This document shows, one piece after another, positions 1-11,100 of a DNA stretch of 64,000 bases. This DNA comes from Thermoplasmata archaeon (lineage in GTDB: Archaea; Thermoplasmatota; Thermoplasmata; Thermoplasmatales; Thermoplasmataceae): assembly GCA_021820525.1 (NCBI GenBank), contig JAKADM010000002.1:186001-250000 (forward strand). Reading direction: 5' to 3'. Each line of letters opens with the position of its first letter. The first letter of the stretch is position 1. Under the pieces are notes generated by a model. That model searched no databases and had not been told where the DNA came from. It saw only the letters and a program-made list of their open reading frames with translations. The translations under genes were made by a program, and so were the position numbers.

Positions 1-730
1 CAGCTATTCCCTCTTCCACTACCTTCAGGGCCTCACCGATCATGGGAATCAGTATTCTATTGACAACAAACCCCGGGGCCTCCTTTGCCCTTATGGGAAC
101 AAGATTTTCCCTGTTATTCCTCTTTCCCTTGAAAAATTCATACACTGAATCCACAATTTTTCCATCGGTTTGAAGGGCAGGCACAATTTCCACAAGAGGC
201 ATCAGATAGGGCGGATTGAAGAAATGTATTACGAGGACTCTTTCCGGATGCCTGTAATGGGATGCCATCTCTGTTATATTCAGGGAAGACGTATTTGATG
301 CCATAACAGCATCATCCCTGAGATAGTTTGATATCTCCTCAAAGAGGTCATTCTTGACCTTCTGTTCTTCAAAAACAGCTTCTATTACAAGATCCACATC
401 CCTGAAATCCTCATATGTATCCGTAACCTTCAATCTCTGGATTATTTTTTCCACATCGGGTGGCTCCGGAAAGGAGGATCTTATCTTTGCCTTCTGTTCA
501 TCGGAAAGGCTTACCCCAAACTTTTCTACCCTTTTGATCTCCCTCTCAGGAAGATTCCTGACATATTTTTCCATTTCCTGAAGATATTTGGTGGCATTCT
601 GCTTACCTTTCTGAGCAAGTTCCATTGTTCTGTCCTTAATCACGACCTCGAGTCCATTGAGGATCATCACCTCAGCTATGGCTGATCCCATGGCTCCGGA
701 TCCAACAATACCAATCTTTTTAAACTCCAT
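1..730 (-). CDS. 3-hydroxyacyl-CoA dehydrogenase, NAD-binding (C-terminus truncated by window edge)
   Basis: Reverse-strand reading MEFKKIGIVGSGAMGSAIAEVMILNGLEVVIKD...ASNTSSLNITEMA...RVLVIHFFNPPYLMPLVEIVP; Rossmann GxGxMG motif and HFFNP motif. Confidence 0.9.
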   Translation of the reverse strand, partial: MEFKKIGIVGSGAMGSAIAEVMILNGLEVVIKDRTMELAQKGKQNATKYLQEMEKYVRNLPEREIKRVEKFGVSLSDEQKAKIRSSFPEPPDVEKIIQRLKVTDTYEDFRDVDLVIEAVFEEQKVKNDLFEEISNYLRDDAVMASNTSSLNITEMASHYRHPERVLVIHFFNPPYLMPLVEIVPALQTDGKIVDSVYEFFKGKRNNRENLVPIRAKEAPGFVVNRILIPMIGEALKVVEEGIA

Positions 731-893
731 GGATTAATATGTTATCACTGTAATTATGATTTTGCATCTTTAAATTGTGTGAAAATTTAAGGTATAAGGA
801 TATAAAGTATCAGCCCCACCCATTTATATCCATTCCTATATAAATGAAATTTTTTACGGTAAAATATATGAGATATTATTTCTATTGAGATGA

Positions 894-1469
894 ATGGAAA
901 GCTTTAACGACAAAAAACTCGGAGCTCTATTTATTCTGTTAGGTTCGCTGGAATTTTATTTATTTACAAATATTGCGGAATTCGTGCAGCCAGTTTACAG
1001 TGTTTCACATAATTCCATAAGCCATCTTGGAATTGCAACAGATCCGTTCATATTCAATGGGGCAATCATCGTTCTTGGCATTCTGGAAGTAACAGGGGCA
1101 TACTTTTTCCGAAAGTACAGTCTTCCTTTCTCCATATTCATGCTTCTTGGTGGAATAGGATCAGCGGGTGTGGGTGTTTTTAACGAGCACTATGGCCTGA
1201 TCCATCTTTTCTTTGCCCTTCTGGCTTTTCTGTTTGGCTCCGGGGCATCATACATAATACTCGTGAAGGAAAGGAAGGTTGTAACTTTTATATGGGCCAT
1301 TCTTGGAACAATTTCCATTCTTGCCCTGATATTTTTCAGCATAGGAATTGTTGGCAAGGATCCCTTCTTCTATTTTGGCCTTGGAGAAGGAGGTATGGAA
1401 AGGTTGATCATGATTCCTGAAATACTGTGGGCCATAGGATTCACATCCTCAATCCTGTTTGAGAAATAA
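894..1469 (+). CDS. DUF998-like multi-pass membrane protein
   Basis: 191 aa, about 6 hydrophobic segments; SISHLG motif near the N-terminus as in DUF998-type proteins. Confidence 0.65.
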   Translation: MESFNDKKLGALFILLGSLEFYLFTNIAEFVQPVYSVSHNSISHLGIATDPFIFNGAIIVLGILEVTGAYFFRKYSLPFSIFMLLGGIGSAGVGVFNEHYGLIHLFFALLAFLFGSGASYIILVKERKVVTFIWAILGTISILALIFFSIGIVGKDPFFYFGLGEGGMERLIMIPEILWAIGFTSSILFEK

Positions 1470-1692
1470 CCCATCATATTTTTTGTAACCTTTCTATTTT
1501 TCCGGTTTTTTGAAATTCACTGGCAGGATTAAAATCATAGACATGTTACAGGGTTAATTTCTCTTTTCATTGAAAATTTAAAGCATTCATGTTCAGGGTG
1601 ACAGCGGAACATGAAGGGATATAATATAAAATATTTATCTGGAACCAGCTTATAATATATGGAATATGCGTATTTACAGGCGTTTCAAAAGA

Positions 1693-1764
1693 GCCACTGG
1701 AGGGATTTGAACCCCCGACCTGCTGATTACAAGTCAGCTGCTCTACCACCTGAGCTACAGTGGC
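1693..1764 (-). tRNA. tRNA-Thr (anticodon TGT)
   Basis: Reverse complement gccactgtagctcaggtggtagagcagctgacttgtaatcagcaggtcgggggttcaaatccctccagtggc folds as a cloverleaf; 7-bp acceptor stem, TTCAAAT T-loop, anticodon loop CTTGTAA. Confidence 0.93.
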
Positions 1765-1829
1765 ACTAAAGGGTTAATCATTCTTATTAGAAATACTTTA
1801 AGACTGATGGTTTGAAATTCTTCAAATTT

Positions 1830-2228
1830 CTATAAAAAGATCGCAAAAACATAGTTAAGTATTATCCCAGATACTATGAATAAGAGTCCAATTCCAGCAT
1901 ATATGGATGTCATTATTAGCTGTTCCCTGTTAATATTTGTTATGTCATCCTCTCTCAGGCGTGCCCCCGTTATAAAAATGCCCTCAAGATATTTATTTGC
2001 GCCGAAATCGTAGAATGCCCCAAAAAATATGATCACCACACCAAGAAGGACAAGAGCGAGAGGGAATACATTGGCATCTGCATATTTTCCTGTAAAGAAA
2101 AAAATGGATGAGGCAAGGAGAAGGGAAAGCAGAAGGACAAAAAGAGGAAGAGCAAGAAGAAATCTTACCCTCCTTATTTCCGATCTTCGCTGTTCCTCCG
2201 GGCCATTCCGAAGAGAAAGGTCTTTCAT
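1830..2228 (-). CDS. small membrane protein, last gene of the peptide ABC transporter operon
   Basis: 132 aa, 3 predicted TM segments, 6 bp downstream of the ABC ATPase gene. Confidence 0.6.
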   Translation of the reverse strand: MKDLSLRNGPEEQRRSEIRRVRFLLALPLFVLLLSLLLASSIFFFTGKYADANVFPLALVLLGVVIIFFGAFYDFGANKYLEGIFITGARLREDDITNINREQLIMTSIYAGIGLLFIVSGIILNYVFAIFL

Positions 2229-2234
2229 TCCCTT

Positions 2235-4841
2235 TCACTTCTCTTCTGCCAGATCTCCTTCTTCAAGGTTTTCCTCATCTGCCATAATCCCGTTCAGTGT
2301 GAGCTCCTCCTGCCTGAAGTGGCACATATAGTATCTATCTCCCACTTTTTGCATTGGTGGGTCCTCCTCGATGCACAACTCTTTCCTGAAGACACATCTT
2401 CCGTAAAATCTGCATCCTTTCTTTGGGTTTATGGCATTCCCTATTTCCCCAACAATCCTGAGGTTTTTGTTAACCCACGTTGGATCAACGCTGGGAACAG
2501 CCGAAATTAAAGCCTTGGTGTACGGATGCAGGGGATTTTTCACAACATCTTCAGATTTTCCGAATTCAAGGATCTGTCCAAGATACATGACAATTATGTA
2601 GTCTGAAACATATCTTGCAGATGCAATATCGTGGGATATGTATAGAACAGATATGCCCCTGGTTTCTTTGAGTTCAATTAGCAGATTCATGATGTTTGCC
2701 CTTATGGAAACATCCAGCATTGATATGGGCTCATCGGCAACTAAAAATGAAGGACTCAGGGTAATTGCCCTTGCAATGGAAACCCTCTGCCTCTCGCCTC
2801 CAGAAAGCTCATGGGGGAATCTTTCTGCGTATTTCTCCGGCGGCCTCAGATTGGCTGTGGAGAGGGCATTCATAACTTCCCTTTCCACATTGAAATCTTC
2901 CTCGATTCCAGGATTTGAAGATCTCCTTCTTGATTTTATCTCCTCTTTCTGGATTGAAAGGGGTTCGGCAACAATATCGAATATGGACATCTTAGGGTTA
3001 ATGGAATCAAACGGGTCCTGAAATATGAGCTGAGCCTCCTTTCTGAAGATCTTATAATCAGAGCTGTAACGGCTCACCTTGCTGAGCTCAATCTCCATTT
3101 TCTCCTTATTTTCCTTTATGATATTGAATTTTATTTCACCTTTCGTTGGAGGTATGGAATCCACCAGCAATCTTCCAAGAGTGGTTTTTCCCGAGCCGCT
3201 CTCACCCACCACTCCAAGTATGCTGCTCCTTGGTATGGAAATGTTCACATCGTCCACGGCGTGAACAACAGGTTTGTTCGCTCCTCCAAACAGGTTTGTG
3301 GAAATTGTGGAATGCACGGTAAAAAACTTTGTAAGGTTTGAGGTTTCTATAAGATTTTCCTGCTCCATATTTTGCCCGGATGAGTCGCTTATACCTGATT
3401 CTCCCATAAACGATGAATAGGCATTCTCATCTATGGAATCAAAGTGGCAAAGGGAATAATGGTCACTGTCAAGTTTTTTAATCTCAGGTTTTGTTTCAAA
3501 GCATACCTTTTGGGCCATGAAGCATCTTTCTGCAAAGTAGCAGCCCTTAGGCGGGTCGATCATATCAGGCACAGATCCAGGTATCCCCTTTATTCTTGTC
3601 CTGGTCTGTTCAAGAGATGGATAGCTTTTCATCAGAGCATACGTATATGGGTTTTTTGGTTTCAGGAATATATCCTTCGGTTCCCCATATTCCATAATTC
3701 TGCCTGCATACATCACGGCGACAAAATTTGCCAGCTGGGATACAACACCCACATCGTGAGAAATCACAATCATTGATTTTATTGTCTTGTTTTCCTTCAG
3801 ATTTTTCAATTCCTTTATGATTTTTGCCTGTGTTATGACATCAAGGCCTGTTGTGGGTTCATCTGCAATCACGATCCTTGGATGCAGGGCGAGAGCCATT
3901 GCTATGATTCCCCTCTGTCTCATTCCCCCACTGAGCTCATGGGGATAGGAATCAAGGAATTTTCTGCTAAATCCTGCCAGTCTGCAGCTTTCCTCGATCC
4001 TGTTTTTTTCCAGTAGCTTTCTCTTTTCCTTATCGCTCATATTGGGAAGTTTTGTCTTAAGATCCTGAAGCAAATTGTTAAAAATCTCCTCTTTTAGGCT
4101 GTCCAGATCCTTTATATCTCCAGTTTCCCTGTATTCCTGCACAGCTCTTTTATATGCCTCATCTCTGATTCTTTCATAAGTCCCATTCTTTTCCATGTAT
4201 TCCTGTTTTTGCTTCTCCCCCATGTCCCTGAGGTTCGATTTGTATTCCTCAACAAGACTCTTAAAAATTTCTTCAGTCCTGCTATCTACCTGCCTCTTTT
4301 CGCTTTCTGAAATTTCCTGGAGAGCTAATTCGTACGCTTCTGCTCTCAGATTTTCCTCATCAATGTAGTCCTTCTCTGAAAATTTTGAAAGGTCTGCGAA
4401 GGTGCCATGAATCTCGAAAACCTCACTTATCTGGTTCCTTATGGTATGCACAGGATTGAACGCATTCATTGCACCCTGGAATATCATTGATATCTCCTTC
4501 CATCTGATTTCAGAAAGCCTCTGATCCAAGTCCCTTCTGTATTTCTTTTTCAGCTTTTTGGATTTGGGATATTCCTTAGAATTGAGGATTTCCCTGTCGA
4601 GATAATTTATTTCCCCTTCGACTATGGAATTTTCCGCAAGGAGTCCAAGGAGCGCCAACGCCGTTGTTGATTTACCAGATCCGCTTTCACCGATTATTCC
4701 AAGAATCTCGCCCTCATTAAGTACGAGATTGATGTCGTCAAGAGCTTTCACGTTTCCATCTAGGGTTCTGAATGTAACATTAAGGTTCTTTATTTCCACG
4801 AGTCTGTTTCTGCTCATTATGTCTATCTGTTCTGTTTCCAT
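2235..4841 (-). CDS. fused dipeptide/oligopeptide ABC transporter ATP-binding protein (DppD-DppF tandem ATPase)
   Basis: Two ABC domains: Walker A GESGSGKST and GESGSGKTT, signatures LSGGMRQR and LSGGERQR, two Cys-rich oligo_HPY-type C-terminal motifs (CYFAERCFMAQKVC, CRFYGRCVFRKELC). Confidence 0.92.
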   Translation of the reverse strand: METEQIDIMSRNRLVEIKNLNVTFRTLDGNVKALDDINLVLNEGEILGIIGESGSGKSTTALALLGLLAENSIVEGEINYLDREILNSKEYPKSKKLKKKYRRDLDQRLSEIRWKEISMIFQGAMNAFNPVHTIRNQISEVFEIHGTFADLSKFSEKDYIDEENLRAEAYELALQEISESEKRQVDSRTEEIFKSLVEEYKSNLRDMGEKQKQEYMEKNGTYERIRDEAYKRAVQEYRETGDIKDLDSLKEEIFNNLLQDLKTKLPNMSDKEKRKLLEKNRIEESCRLAGFSRKFLDSYPHELSGGMRQRGIIAMALALHPRIVIADEPTTGLDVITQAKIIKELKNLKENKTIKSMIVISHDVGVVSQLANFVAVMYAGRIMEYGEPKDIFLKPKNPYTYALMKSYPSLEQTRTRIKGIPGSVPDMIDPPKGCYFAERCFMAQKVCFETKPEIKKLDSDHYSLCHFDSIDENAYSSFMGESGISDSSGQNMEQENLIETSNLTKFFTVHSTISTNLFGGANKPVVHAVDDVNISIPRSSILGVVGESGSGKTTLGRLLVDSIPPTKGEIKFNIIKENKEKMEIELSKVSRYSSDYKIFRKEAQLIFQDPFDSINPKMSIFDIVAEPLSIQKEEIKSRRRSSNPGIEEDFNVEREVMNALSTANLRPPEKYAERFPHELSGGERQRVSIARAITLSPSFLVADEPISMLDVSIRANIMNLLIELKETRGISVLYISHDIASARYVSDYIIVMYLGQILEFGKSEDVVKNPLHPYTKALISAVPSVDPTWVNKNLRIVGEIGNAINPKKGCRFYGRCVFRKELCIEEDPPMQKVGDRYYMCHFRQEELTLNGIMADEENLEEGDLAEEK

Positions 4842-4843
4842 TT

Positions 4844-7114
4844 TTATCTCCTCCTCAACCTCGGATTAACTACCTCATCCATTCCTCTCGACACAAATAT
4901 CAGGGAGAAGATAAATGCGCTAAGGGCTATGGCTGGCGGAATTATCCACTGTGGCTCACTTATGAGATAGAACTCATCCTTGAGCACAGCATTGAGCATT
5001 CCTCCCCATGTTGCTGTATTTAAGGGTGCCAGGCCCAGGAACTCAAGACCAGAAACTGCCCCCACACCTCCGCTAATGGAAAGTGCCAGCAAATAAAGAA
5101 GAAGGGGGCCAATATTGGGCAGTATGTGCCTTCTCATTATGGATGAAGTTTTGGAACCGAACAGTTTAGATGCTTCCACAAAGGACCTGGAAGATACGCT
5201 CCTGACAACTCCAATGAGCGTGAATGCCGCAAAGGGCCAGCCCGTAAGGCTTACTATCAAAATCAGGTCAATGAAGTTTGCATTTCCCGGCAGGACTGAT
5301 GACAGTGCTATAAGCAATGCGAGGGCTGGAACAAGGAAAAGGGCAAGAGAAAGTGTCTCAATTATCTGCCCTCCAATGCCTCCCTTGTAGCCCACATACA
5401 TGGCCACAGCCAGTGAAATAACTATTGAGAAAAAGCCTATACTTATTCCGAACAGCCAGTCATTATAGAAGCTCTGTAGAAATCTTGCCCACAGATCAGC
5501 CTTTGTATAGAATGTAGTTCCGAATGGGAAGGATTGCCCCGTAGGAGTTTTGATCATAGGCGGCAGTGGAGCATAGGAGGATGCGGTCGATCCTATTATG
5601 TACAGATAATTGGCATTGGTAACAAAGGCTATGGCACCCTGTCCTGTGTTGCTGTTTGAAAAGTAAAGAACCGGAGAAACATTTGTTGGTGTTGGTGAAA
5701 CTGTGTAACTCCAGAGAAAAGCGTTGGCACTTGAGTTAGCACTATCATTGAAGGATAGGGCAATTCCCTTTTGGGCAACAAAAATAAGGGAATTTGTGAC
5801 AGCATCATAGACACCGTGGCTTATAATTGCCCCAGAGGTGGCTGAAGAAAATGGCACACTATAATATACATATTCGTGAAGAGTGCTGTTATAAGATAGT
5901 ATCATTATGCTATTGGCCGACATCCCCAGTATATCTGAGGGCAATCCATTTGTTCCCAATGTTGTAGAAATGGAATCTGCAGGATAGGGGAACCTGTATA
6001 TCAGAGAAGAATTCCCTGTCCCTAAATTCATTGAGTAAACCTCAGATTTGTTCACAAGCACATAGGCCGAATTATTTTTTGCTACTGATACCTGGTAGAA
6101 CGAAGGTATTACCACACCATTCTGTACATCTAAACTCTTAAACCTGTCATTCCACATCATTGTACCGTTAAATGGAGAATAGGCAACAACCGATGTATCA
6201 TTATATATAAGAACCCTTGAAACATTGACAGCCTGACTTTGATAAAGCAATTTTCCGTAATATTCTACACCGGATACTTTAGACATGTTAATTTTTACAG
6301 ATATCTCTTTTTGATATGGATATATGGAAAACCCATTCAGATATGTACCCGTAGAGTTCTTTGTTACTGCAAACATTTCTCCGTTAGTGTATCCTGGCGC
6401 CTGATTATAACAATATTGAGGCATGGGTGTGCTTGGAGCTTTATCAAAGGAGATTGCATTACTGACAACATTTCCCTCCAGCGTTCCATTTAGTTTAACA
6501 TTATAAAGATATTGAAACTGAGGAGTATTAAGTTGTGCTGTTCTATATTCCAGCTCACCCACTGTAATTGAGTTATTGGAATATGGCATAATTATGAACC
6601 TGTGGATTACAACATCGAATCCTTGAGATCTTGTTAACTCTGCTCCATTTATCAGATCAAAGACCGAAGGTTGATACATGATCTCTGAATTATCTTTAAA
6701 ATTAGAATTGTATAGCAATCCTAAAGATCCCAATGGTGTGTGAGGGTCCCCAAGTCCCACATAGTATAATGAACCATTTTTATTTGCCAGATATATGGCA
6801 CCAACATACCCTTCACCCTCAACCGATGATGCAAGAGGTGTATAGAAGCCCGAATCCTTAAGGTGCGTTGAATTGGTAAGATTTACAACTGCGATTGGGG
6901 TAGCAAGCGTGGAATCTATGGCAGGTGCCGCTGCGTAATATCCCACGTTACCCCCGATATAGGGTGCCAGCATTGTAACTATGGCGAAGGCTAGAAGTAT
7001 ATAAAATCCAGCCCGTCCATATTTACTCCTGTAAAAGATGGTGAACTGCCTGTACAGCCTCTTCCAGTAAACAGGGGGGTTAATCAGAGCATATTTATTT
7101 TTTTTATCTGTCAT
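4844..7114 (-). CDS. peptide ABC transporter permease (DppC/OppC type) with large extracytoplasmic insert
   Basis: C-terminal BPD_transp_1 core with EAA-like loop (EASKLFGSKTSSIMRRHILPNIGPLLL); N-terminal TM; about 480 aa beta-rich insert between TM1 and the core. Confidence 0.88.
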   Translation of the reverse strand: MTDKKNKYALINPPVYWKRLYRQFTIFYRSKYGRAGFYILLAFAIVTMLAPYIGGNVGYYAAAPAIDSTLATPIAVVNLTNSTHLKDSGFYTPLASSVEGEGYVGAIYLANKNGSLYYVGLGDPHTPLGSLGLLYNSNFKDNSEIMYQPSVFDLINGAELTRSQGFDVVIHRFIIMPYSNNSITVGELEYRTAQLNTPQFQYLYNVKLNGTLEGNVVSNAISFDKAPSTPMPQYCYNQAPGYTNGEMFAVTKNSTGTYLNGFSIYPYQKEISVKINMSKVSGVEYYGKLLYQSQAVNVSRVLIYNDTSVVAYSPFNGTMMWNDRFKSLDVQNGVVIPSFYQVSVAKNNSAYVLVNKSEVYSMNLGTGNSSLIYRFPYPADSISTTLGTNGLPSDILGMSANSIMILSYNSTLHEYVYYSVPFSSATSGAIISHGVYDAVTNSLIFVAQKGIALSFNDSANSSANAFLWSYTVSPTPTNVSPVLYFSNSNTGQGAIAFVTNANYLYIIGSTASSYAPLPPMIKTPTGQSFPFGTTFYTKADLWARFLQSFYNDWLFGISIGFFSIVISLAVAMYVGYKGGIGGQIIETLSLALFLVPALALLIALSSVLPGNANFIDLILIVSLTGWPFAAFTLIGVVRSVSSRSFVEASKLFGSKTSSIMRRHILPNIGPLLLYLLALSISGGVGAVSGLEFLGLAPLNTATWGGMLNAVLKDEFYLISEPQWIIPPAIALSAFIFSLIFVSRGMDEVVNPRLRRR

Positions 7115-7136
7115 TTTTACACCTTAATCATTAAAT

Positions 7137-8123
7137 TCAAACCTTTATCCTTGGGTCAAGGTATGCGTGTATATAGTCTATCAGGGAATAGGCCAGTATG
7201 GTCAACAGGGCAATTATAAAGGTTGAAGCCTCACTCAGGGGATAGTCTTCGTGAAGGACGGCTTTGTATAGAAGAGGACCCATGCCTGGCCAGTTGAATA
7301 TTATGGCGACAATCAAACTACCGCTCATTAAAAACGCAATCTGAAGTGCCAGCCTTGTCGTTACCGGTATAACTGCAATCCTTGCAGCATGCTTTCTCAA
7401 TATACTTTTCTCTGGAACACCCTTAGCCCTTGCAGTTGTGATGTGGTCTTCACCAAGGGTGGAAACCATAGCAGCCCTCATGGTTATCATATGGCCTGCA
7501 GTTTCTATGAATAGAAGGGAGAAGAATGGAAGGGCCATATCATACAGCAAAACTCCTATAGTATAGGGGGTGGGGGACTCTATGTAGGATAGTGGAATTT
7601 GAGCCTTAATGGGAAACCACCCCAGGGCTACCACAAAATAAAGGAACAGGAAAACACCTATTATAAAGTATGGAATTGAATTCACTATAAGCGAGATTGA
7701 TAGAACTGCGCCCTCTTTTTTTGTACCTCTAATCTTGGAAACCCATATACCGAGAGGTATGCCGAAGGCGAATGAGAGTATGGATGTTGTCCCTATCAAA
7801 ACAAGGGTGTACGGAAGGGCCTGAGCAATCTCAGTGGAAACCAGCTCACCGTGATTAATATAATCTGGACCCCAATTAAATGTGAACATCTGATAAAGAT
7901 AAGTTTCAAAATCAGTCAGAGAATATTTCCCATTCTGCAAACCTAGCTGAGCCAGCCTTGCCTGGTATTCGTGTGGATTCACATAGCCAGTTCTGGAAAC
8001 AGTTATGAAAAGTTCAGCCGGATTGCCTGGCATAAGTCTGAACACAACAAAAATTATGACGGTCATTATGAGAACAAGCGATATATCCTGAATAATCTTC
8101 CTCATTAACAAATATTTATTCAT
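7137..8123 (-). CDS. peptide ABC transporter permease (DppB/OppB type)
   Basis: MPGNPAELF near the N-terminus, EAA loop TTARAKGVPEKSILRKHAARIAVIPV, C-terminal DYIHAYLDPRIKV. Confidence 0.92.
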   Translation of the reverse strand: MNKYLLMRKIIQDISLVLIMTVIIFVVFRLMPGNPAELFITVSRTGYVNPHEYQARLAQLGLQNGKYSLTDFETYLYQMFTFNWGPDYINHGELVSTEIAQALPYTLVLIGTTSILSFAFGIPLGIWVSKIRGTKKEGAVLSISLIVNSIPYFIIGVFLFLYFVVALGWFPIKAQIPLSYIESPTPYTIGVLLYDMALPFFSLLFIETAGHMITMRAAMVSTLGEDHITTARAKGVPEKSILRKHAARIAVIPVTTRLALQIAFLMSGSLIVAIIFNWPGMGPLLYKAVLHEDYPLSEASTFIIALLTILAYSLIDYIHAYLDPRIKV

Positions 8124-8173
8124 CTACACTCTCCCGTTTTAAAAAATAAAAATAAAATATAGTTTAAAAACTT

Positions 8174-11100
8174 TTACGCCTTTTTATTATTCTTTTTGTT
8201 GTTCACCATGTATATGACTGCCCCAGCAACAGCTATTATGACAACTATTGCAGCAATTATGTAATATATGTCATTATTGCTGGTGACTGCTGTTGGTGCT
8301 TTAGTTGGTGTAACAGCTGGTTTTGCAAGACTGAACATTGGCTGTATGGTGTAGTTGTTTATGGTGTTGTTGTTTGAATAGATCATTGCAGTCAGTGTGG
8401 TATTCATCAGTGAGCCTATCAATGTGTATGATGCAAGGTTTGAGTCCACAGTGAAGTTAAACACAGCCATGCCTGATGAGTTTGTCTTTTCAGAGGTTGT
8501 TGAAACTGTTATACCGTCGAAGCTTGACTTCTCCAGCATTACAGTTGCTCCTGCATAGGCATTTCCTCCATAGGTCACTTCAAAGACCAGCTGGCCGCTT
8601 TTAACATAGTTCAATCCATTCACGCTGGTGTTATTGTAATCGAGGTTCTGAACCTTGTAGTTCGCCTGCAGTATGGTTCCGTTCACCACATCAATGGTTA
8701 CGTTTCCAGTTGCAGTTCCAGTCTCAGTTGCGTGTGGCTGTGATGCTGCAACAACAATCTGTACAGTCTCGTTATGGACATAGAAAGTTGCACCTGTTGT
8801 CTGATTGGTGCCAGTAAGCAGTGAACCGATATAGCTTACAACCTTAAACTCCCAAACGGCCTGTCCGTTAGCATTGGTTGTGATCTCATTTGGCGTTATA
8901 TTTACCACACCACCATATGTTGATGAGGAGCCAACGTATAAGGTAACTCCTGCTGCAGGTGAGGTTCCATTCATAACTGTGAATGTTACGTTTCCATAGC
9001 GATCTCCATTGAATGTGTTACCATAGTTCAGTGTTTCGGTTACATTGAGATGGTATTTGTCAACAACCTGGCTCACTGAAGTGTTCTTGTATATTGTGGT
9101 ATATTCCCAGAACCAGTAGAGATAGGTTGCTGCTGAATAGGTTGTGGAGTAGTTTGAAAACTGTTCTGAAAGGGGTATGAGGTCTGTTGCGTATCCTGTG
9201 CTTATTACTGGATCCTGTTCCACTATGAGTGTCTGAAGCTCCTTGGCAACCTGTGAGGCAACGCTAAAGCTGTCTGTGCTTATGGACTTGTTTATCAAAT
9301 TGCAGAACAGCTGCTGAACCTGGCTACCGTTGAGTAACTTTCCATTCACGGTCATTGGTGTGAATGGACCAAGGTAACTCTTGTCTGGGATTCCAACAAC
9401 AGGTGAAAGGTGAGCCTGGCAATCCAGTATTGGGTCTGAAAGGGCTGTGCTCTCTCCTTCTGAGGCTATTTCAAACAGATTATTCTTGTGATAACTCAGT
9501 ATGGTGTTATCCACATTGGACTGAAGTGTTGTGAATGCCTCCTGCTTCAGCACAGTCTTAATTCCCAGCTGATTCCAGTATTCAAATGTCTTTTCAACAG
9601 CGGCAACTCCAGTTGGGTTTTCAGCACCAGTTGTTATTTGAACTGTTAAGGTTACCTGCGTGCCATCATAGAGAAGATTGCCACTGGATGTGTATGTCAT
9701 CCCTGGTATGCTCTCTATAAGGGATTTGGCCTTTGCCATGTTGAAATTGTAGTTTGGTGAACTGGCGTTGAAATAGAGTGTATTACCGGGGTTGATTGGG
9801 CTTGAGGATGGGTAGCCGAGACCATCAAGTATAACCTGATTTATGTAATTATAAGGAACAGAGTAGGACAGAGCCTGCCTGAATGCTGTTATGTTTAATG
9901 GTGCTATGGCAGTATTCAACTCCCAGTAACCATATGCGCTGGACAGTTTCTTGTAAATAAAACTGTTAGGCGTGGACTGTAACTGAGGAAGGAAGTTTGG
10001 CGGCGGGGCGAGAGTCATGGTGTCAATCTGTCCTTTCTGGAATGCGGCAACCTCGGACGAGACGGAGTCGTATATGGGCATGTATATTTCGTAAATCTTT
10101 GGTGTAAACTGTCTCAAACCACTTGATGCGGGAGTATACTGGGTGAAGTAATACGGGTTAACATAGAGTGTCTCGTGCTGGCCCGGTATTATCTGACCCT
10201 GAGGCATTCCGAAATTGTTTGTAACCATGAATGCTCCTGCTCCGACCATGCCAGGAACTGCTCCAGTTATGGGATTCCAGCTTAGGTTCCAGCCGCAATA
10301 ACCGTCTCCAGCTATGGCTGTGTTCTTGAATGGGGAGGCAGGGTTTGATAAGTTTGTCCAGTTAAAGTCACCCTGACCAGATGTGGTGTAATCATGGTGG
10401 ACCCATATGTGATAGGGCAATATATCACAGGCAAGTACATCGGTGAAGAATAGAAGAGTCTTTTGGGTTACAAAGAATTTGACTGATAGATTTCCGTCCG
10501 GTACTACACTTACAACATTTGGGAAGTCACCAAAGTATGCCTTTATCCTGTAGTTCAGAACAACGTCTGCAGACTGGAGGTAGTAGGTTCTCATTACTGT
10601 GGGTTTGTATGATTTGAAGGTGTGGTTTACTGGTGCACCGCCGTAGCAGAATTCTGTGTAGTTTGAGAAGGTATATGTGTCGTTGTTGTCTGTCTTATTC
10701 CAGTCAGTCCATCTTACATATGGTCTGATATTTATTGTGTAAACGTATGAATAATTCTCATAGCTGTTTGTTACGATGTTGTAGGCAGATCCGTTTTGCT
10801 GTGTTACGTTATAACCACTGGCCATCCATGGGACATTTGTTCCATTGGGAAGCGTCTCAAACAGAGCAGTTGCACCCCAAATCTGACAATCTACAAAAGC
10901 ATCACAATATGTGGTTTCATCAAAAGGACTCATTGATCCGGCATTTCCAATTTGCCCAATCTTAAAAGTTCCACCCGTATAGTGGGGTTCGGTTGTTGCA
11001 TTGTCTACCGGATAAAGCCACGGAGTGCCTGTTGACCCGGAAGCACTTTGAGCCAGGGCGTGAACCTTCAGATGAAGGCTATTGGGTTGTGCTTTTAAAA

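Noticed and set aside
1567-1749. 60-aa minus ORF MVEQLTCNQQVGGSNPSSGSFE...
   Set aside because: Reads through the tRNA-Thr gene; a common spurious tRNA-derived translation.
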